A model generated the notes under the pieces. That model searched no databases. It had not been told where the DNA came from and saw nothing but the letters and a program-made list of their open reading frames with translations. A DNA stretch of 5,547 bases from Phenylobacterium sp. (GTDB taxonomy: Bacteria; Pseudomonadota; Alphaproteobacteria; Caulobacterales; Caulobacteraceae), in assembly GCA_025350885.1 (NCBI GenBank), contig JANXXA010000389.1:1-5547 (forward strand), read 5' to 3'. The position numbers and the translations under genes are program-made. Positions 4,624 to 5,547 of the stretch are shown here, in pieces. Position 1 is the first letter of the stretch; each line of letters begins with the position of its first letter.

Positions 4624-5547
4624 ATGCGGCACGCTGAAGTGACGCTCGACGACAAATTTTTGCTCACCGAGGGGCGGGTGTTCATCACCGGTGTCCAGGC
4701 GCTGCTGCGCGTCCTGATGGACCGCCGCCGGCTGGACTTGGCCCAGGGCCTCAACACCGCGGGGTTCGTCTCCGGCTATCGCGGATCGCCGCTCGGCGGC
4801 CTCGACCAGCAGGCCGGCCGCGCGCGGAAATTCCTCCAGGCCGCGGAGGTGGTGTTCAAGGAAGGGGTCAACGAGGACCTCGCCGCCACCGCCGTCTGGG
4901 GCAGCCAGCAGGCCAACCTGTTCCCCGGCAGCGCCAGGTTCGATGGTGTCTTCGGCATGTGGTACGGCAAGGCGCCTGGCGTCGATCGCACCGGCGACGT
5001 CTTCAAACACGCCAACTTCGCCGGGACATCCCCCAAGGGCGGGGTGCTGGCGGTGGCCGGCGACGACCACAACTGCAAGTCCTCGACGCTGCCGTCACAG
5101 TCGGAATACGCCTTCCAGGATTTTGAGATGCCGGTGCTGTCGCCGGCCGACGTGCAGGAGGTGCTGGACTACGGCCTGCTGGGTTACGCCATGTCGCGCT
5201 ATTCGGGGCTCTGGGTCGGGCTGATCGCGCTGGCCGACACCATGGATTCCGGCGTCACCATCGACATCGGCCTTGACCGCCACAGCCATGTCCTGCCCGA
5301 CAATTTCCGCATGCCGGCGGGCGGGCTCGGCATTCGCCTCAAGGACCAACCGCTCGACAAGGAACGTCGCCTCCGCACTCAGAAGATTCCGGCCGCCTTG
5401 GCGTTTGCCCGCGCCAATCGGATCGACCGCGTCATGCTGGGCTCCTCGCGTCCGCGGCTCGGCATTGTCTGCCAGGGACAGGCCTATAAGGACGTGATTG
5501 AGGCTTTCGCGGCCATGGGTATCTCGTCAGCCGAGGCCGCCGACCTG
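4624..5547 (+). CDS. Indolepyruvate ferredoxin oxidoreductase, N-terminal part (3' partial)
   Basis: The frame is open for 308 codons from ATG 4624 to the window edge. Clear family segments are FITGVQALLRVLMDRRRLD (20-38), GLNTAGFVSGYRGSPLGGLD (42-61), GVNEDLAATAVWGSQQ (81-96), GMWYGKAPGVDRTGDVFKHA (111-130) and GDDHNCKSSTLPSQSEYAF (146-164). These are hallmarks of the long, fused indolepyruvate ferredoxin oxidoreductases of proteobacteria, usually above 1,100 residues, so about a quarter is present. The enzyme uses thiamine pyrophosphate to convert aryl-pyruvates such as indolepyruvate or phenylpyruvate to acyl-CoA plus CO2, reducing an electron acceptor. The thiamine-binding, iron-sulfur and gamma-type domains lie beyond the window. 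Initiation is supported by AAGGAAG (4608-4614), nine bases upstream. The divergent Lrp-type gene is its probable regulator. iorA-type naming would be possible, but the fused form is usually left without a symbol. Confidence 0.95.
   Translation, partial: MRHAEVTLDDKFLLTEGRVFITGVQALLRVLMDRRRLDLAQGLNTAGFVSGYRGSPLGGLDQQAGRARKFLQAAEVVFKEGVNEDLAATAVWGSQQANLFPGSARFDGVFGMWYGKAPGVDRTGDVFKHANFAGTSPKGGVLAVAGDDHNCKSSTLPSQSEYAFQDFEMPVLSPADVQEVLDYGLLGYAMSRYSGLWVGLIALADTMDSGVTIDIGLDRHSHVLPDNFRMPAGGLGIRLKDQPLDKERRLRTQKIPAALAFARANRIDRVMLGSSRPRLGIVCQGQAYKDVIEAFAAMGISSAEAADL

Noticed and set aside
4483..5070. Upstream extension of the Lrp-type frame to an ATG at 5070 (361 residues in total)
   Set aside because: The extra 196 residues are antisense to the well-conserved indolepyruvate oxidoreductase and match nothing. 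A normal-length regulator starts at TTG 4482 behind a strong ribosome binding site.

Overview
The window is GC-rich, densely packed DNA with short intergenic gaps. The protein families and gene style point to an alphaproteobacterium, perhaps of the Caulobacterales type. That placement is an inference from family resemblance and base composition, not a database result.

Layout, left to right. (1) The last 50 codons of a plus-strand CDP-alcohol phosphatidyltransferase, probably pgsA, end at 154. They are followed by a GC-rich hairpin in the convergent gap. (2) A minus-strand block reads from 2437 down to 197: an iron-sulfur L-serine ammonia-lyase (sdaA), a small NIPSNAP-family protein whose Shine-Dalgarno overlaps the sdaA stop codon, and, after a 95-base gap, a YciI/DGPF-family protein. 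(3) The 134-base divergent gap between sdaA and the next gene carries two imperfect tandem copies of a unit of about 30 bases, with a plausible promoter inside them. (4) A plus-strand gene at 2572-2850 encodes a BrnA-family antitoxin-like ribbon-helix-helix protein with no BrnT toxin beside it. (5) Its stop codon overlaps the stop of a convergent pirin gene (2847-3755, minus). Directly upstream of pirin, four bases away, is a 50-codon ORF with a strong ribosome binding site. It encodes a basic, proline-rich peptide not recognised here. (6) An Lrp/AsnC regulator (3985-4482, minus, TTG start) faces the first 308 codons of an indolepyruvate ferredoxin oxidoreductase (4624 to the window end, plus). 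The shared intergenic region holds a good sigma-70-like promoter and a small inverted repeat.

How the genes fit together. Two catabolic themes are visible. SdaA deaminates serine to pyruvate. The oxidoreductase takes aryl-pyruvates from aromatic amino acid transamination to acyl-CoA, probably under control of the divergent Lrp-type regulator. NIPSNAP, YciI and the Lrp effector domain all belong to the dimeric alpha+beta barrel superfamily. Most of the window is ordinary chromosomal housekeeping and catabolism. The parts worth a second look are the lone BrnA-like gene with its repeat-containing promoter and the small ORF in front of pirin.
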